NCBI RefSeq assembly: GCF_004519405.1
Contig: NZ_SGWI01000007.1
Span: forward strand, 248,001-312,000
Direction: 5' to 3'
Origin: Pseudomonas sp. BCA17
GTDB taxonomy: Bacteria > Pseudomonadota > Gammaproteobacteria > Pseudomonadales > Pseudomonadaceae
DNA length: 64,000 nt
Positions 63,176 through 64,000 of the stretch are shown here, in pieces. A model generated the notes under the pieces. The model did no database searches and was not told where the DNA came from. It was given only the letters and a program-made list of their open reading frames with translations. The translations under genes were made by a program, and so were the position numbers. The stretch's first letter is position 1. Each line of letters opens with the position of its first letter.

Positions 63176-63945
63176 CAGGGCTTGATGCCGCGATGCAGGG
63201 CGACGATGCCCGAGGTCATGTTGTGATAGGTCACGCGGTCGAAACCGGCTTCTACCATCATCGACTTCAGGGTTTCCTGGTCAGGGTGCATGCGGATCGA
63301 TTCGGCCAGGTAGCGATAGCTGTCGGCGTCATTGGTGATCAGCTTGCCCATCAACGGCATGAAGGCGAAGGAGTAGGTGTCGTAGACCTTGGACATCAGC
63401 GCATTGGTCGGTTTGGAGAACTCCAATACCAACAGGCGGCCACCGGGCTTGAGTACGCGCAGCATGGAGCGGATCGCGTCTTCTTTGTGGGTGACATTGC
63501 GCAGGCCGAAGGCGATGGTCACGCAGTCGAAATGGTTGTCCGGGAACGGCAGCTTTTCCGCGTCGGCCTGGACGAACTCGATATTGCCGGCCACGCCTTT
63601 ATCCAGCAGGCGATCGCGACCGACCTTGAGCATCGAACCGTTGATGTCCGCCAGCACTACCTGGCCGGTAGGGCCGACGAGCTTGGAGAACTTGGCCGCC
63701 AGGTCGCCCGTGCCGCCGGCGATGTCCAGCACGCGGTTGCCGGTGCGCACGCCCGACAATTCGATGGTGAAGCGTTTCCACAGGCGGTGCATGCCGCCCG
63801 ACAGTACGTCGTTCATCAGGTCGTACTTGGCGGCCACGGAGTGGAACACCTCAGCGACTTTTTCCGCTTTCTGGCTTTCCGGGACGTTCTTGAAGCCGAA
63901 GTGAGTGGTGGGTTCGGCATCGCTGCCTTTGCGCTGATCAGTCAT
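63175..63945 (-). CDS. ubiE: Ubiquinone/menaquinone methyltransferase UbiE
   Basis: UbiE is the C-methyltransferase of ubiquinone synthesis. The product is 256 residues. HFGFKNVPESQKAEKV is the conserved N-terminus, VLDIAGGTGDLA the SAM motif I, and DCVTIAFGLRNVTH and GGRLLVLEFSKP are family motifs. It is the first visible gene of the ubiE-ubiJ-ubiB run. The 55 bases after it at the window end show only upstream sequence. Confidence 0.97.
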   Translation of the reverse strand: MTDQRKGSDAEPTTHFGFKNVPESQKAEKVAEVFHSVAAKYDLMNDVLSGGMHRLWKRFTIELSGVRTGNRVLDIAGGTGDLAAKFSKLVGPTGQVVLADINGSMLKVGRDRLLDKGVAGNIEFVQADAEKLPFPDNHFDCVTIAFGLRNVTHKEDAIRSMLRVLKPGGRLLVLEFSKPTNALMSKVYDTYSFAFMPLMGKLITNDADSYRYLAESIRMHPDQETLKSMMVEAGFDRVTYHNMTSGIVALHRGIKP

Positions 63946-64000
63946 ATCGCTGTCACCAAGAGAGAATGCGGGACATGATAATCCCCATGGCCTGCTTTGT

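Overview
The window is ordinary-composition chromosomal DNA from a fluorescent Pseudomonas, most likely the P. fluorescens group close to SBW25. The evidence is the gene order ctpA-envC-gpmI-rhodanese-grxC-secB-trmL, ntrBC, glnA-thiI-typA, the hut cluster, pip-dtd-opgGH, an amino-acid ABC transporter, chemoreceptors, and rsmE-tatCBA-hisE-hisI-ubiB-ubiJ-ubiE. The P. fluorescens type of short palindromic repeats (REP/REPIN) in many intergenic spaces agrees with this. I see no rRNA, tRNA, CRISPR, prophage or insertion sequence, and there is almost no accessory DNA.

Layout. 1-5.7 kb: an envelope and central-metabolism block (the start of a S41 protease, EnvC, phosphoglycerate mutase) on the minus strand, then rhodanese, glutaredoxin 3 and SecB on the plus strand, then TrmL on the minus strand. 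5.7-6.5 kb: a small unknown membrane-anchored protein, followed by three hairpin repeats and a strong terminator. 6.5-13.3 kb: nitrogen control (NtrC, NtrB, glutamine synthetase) with a sigma54 promoter and NtrC-like sites, a secreted chorismate mutase, and ThiI. 13.4-25.9 kb: TypA, a Fe-S-type cysteine-cluster protein, glycogen phosphorylase, a DUF2339/DUF3999 membrane pair, fructose-1,6-bisphosphatase, a small lipoprotein and a lipocalin.

25.9-41.7 kb is a complete histidine-utilisation locus: hutF on the minus strand, and hutC, hutD, hutU, a urocanate-type permease, hutXWV, two hutH paralogues, hutT, hutI and hutG on the plus strand. Histidine enters through HutT or HutXWV and urocanate through the NCS1 permease. 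HutH2 makes urocanate, HutU imidazolone propionate, HutI formimino-glutamate, HutF formyl-glutamate, and HutG glutamate plus formate. HutC-type operators (TGTA-N2-TACA) lie between hutF and hutC and at the expected start site of a sigma54 promoter before hutU. Crc/Hfq-type A-rich motifs lie at hutH1, hutH2 and hutT. The locus is therefore wired to inducer, to sigma54 activators and to catabolite repression, and the NtrBC-GlnA system is in the same window.

41.9-64 kb: an orphan choline/betaine-type binding protein, an esterase, proline iminopeptidase and D-aminoacyl-tRNA deacylase, the OpgGH glucan synthesis pair, a polar amino-acid ABC transporter with two tandem binding proteins, two tandem chemoreceptors, and a tightly packed minus-strand run from ubiE to rsmE containing the Tat translocase, HisI, HisE and ubiquinone genes.

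The most interesting observations are (1) three imperfect RNA hairpin repeats at 6158-6360 with compensatory base changes around an invariant loop and a terminator behind them, and (2) HutH1, a histidine-ammonia-lyase paralogue that has lost exactly the Ala-Ser-Gly triad needed for the MIO cofactor plus the catalytic tyrosine, yet remains intact in the operon.
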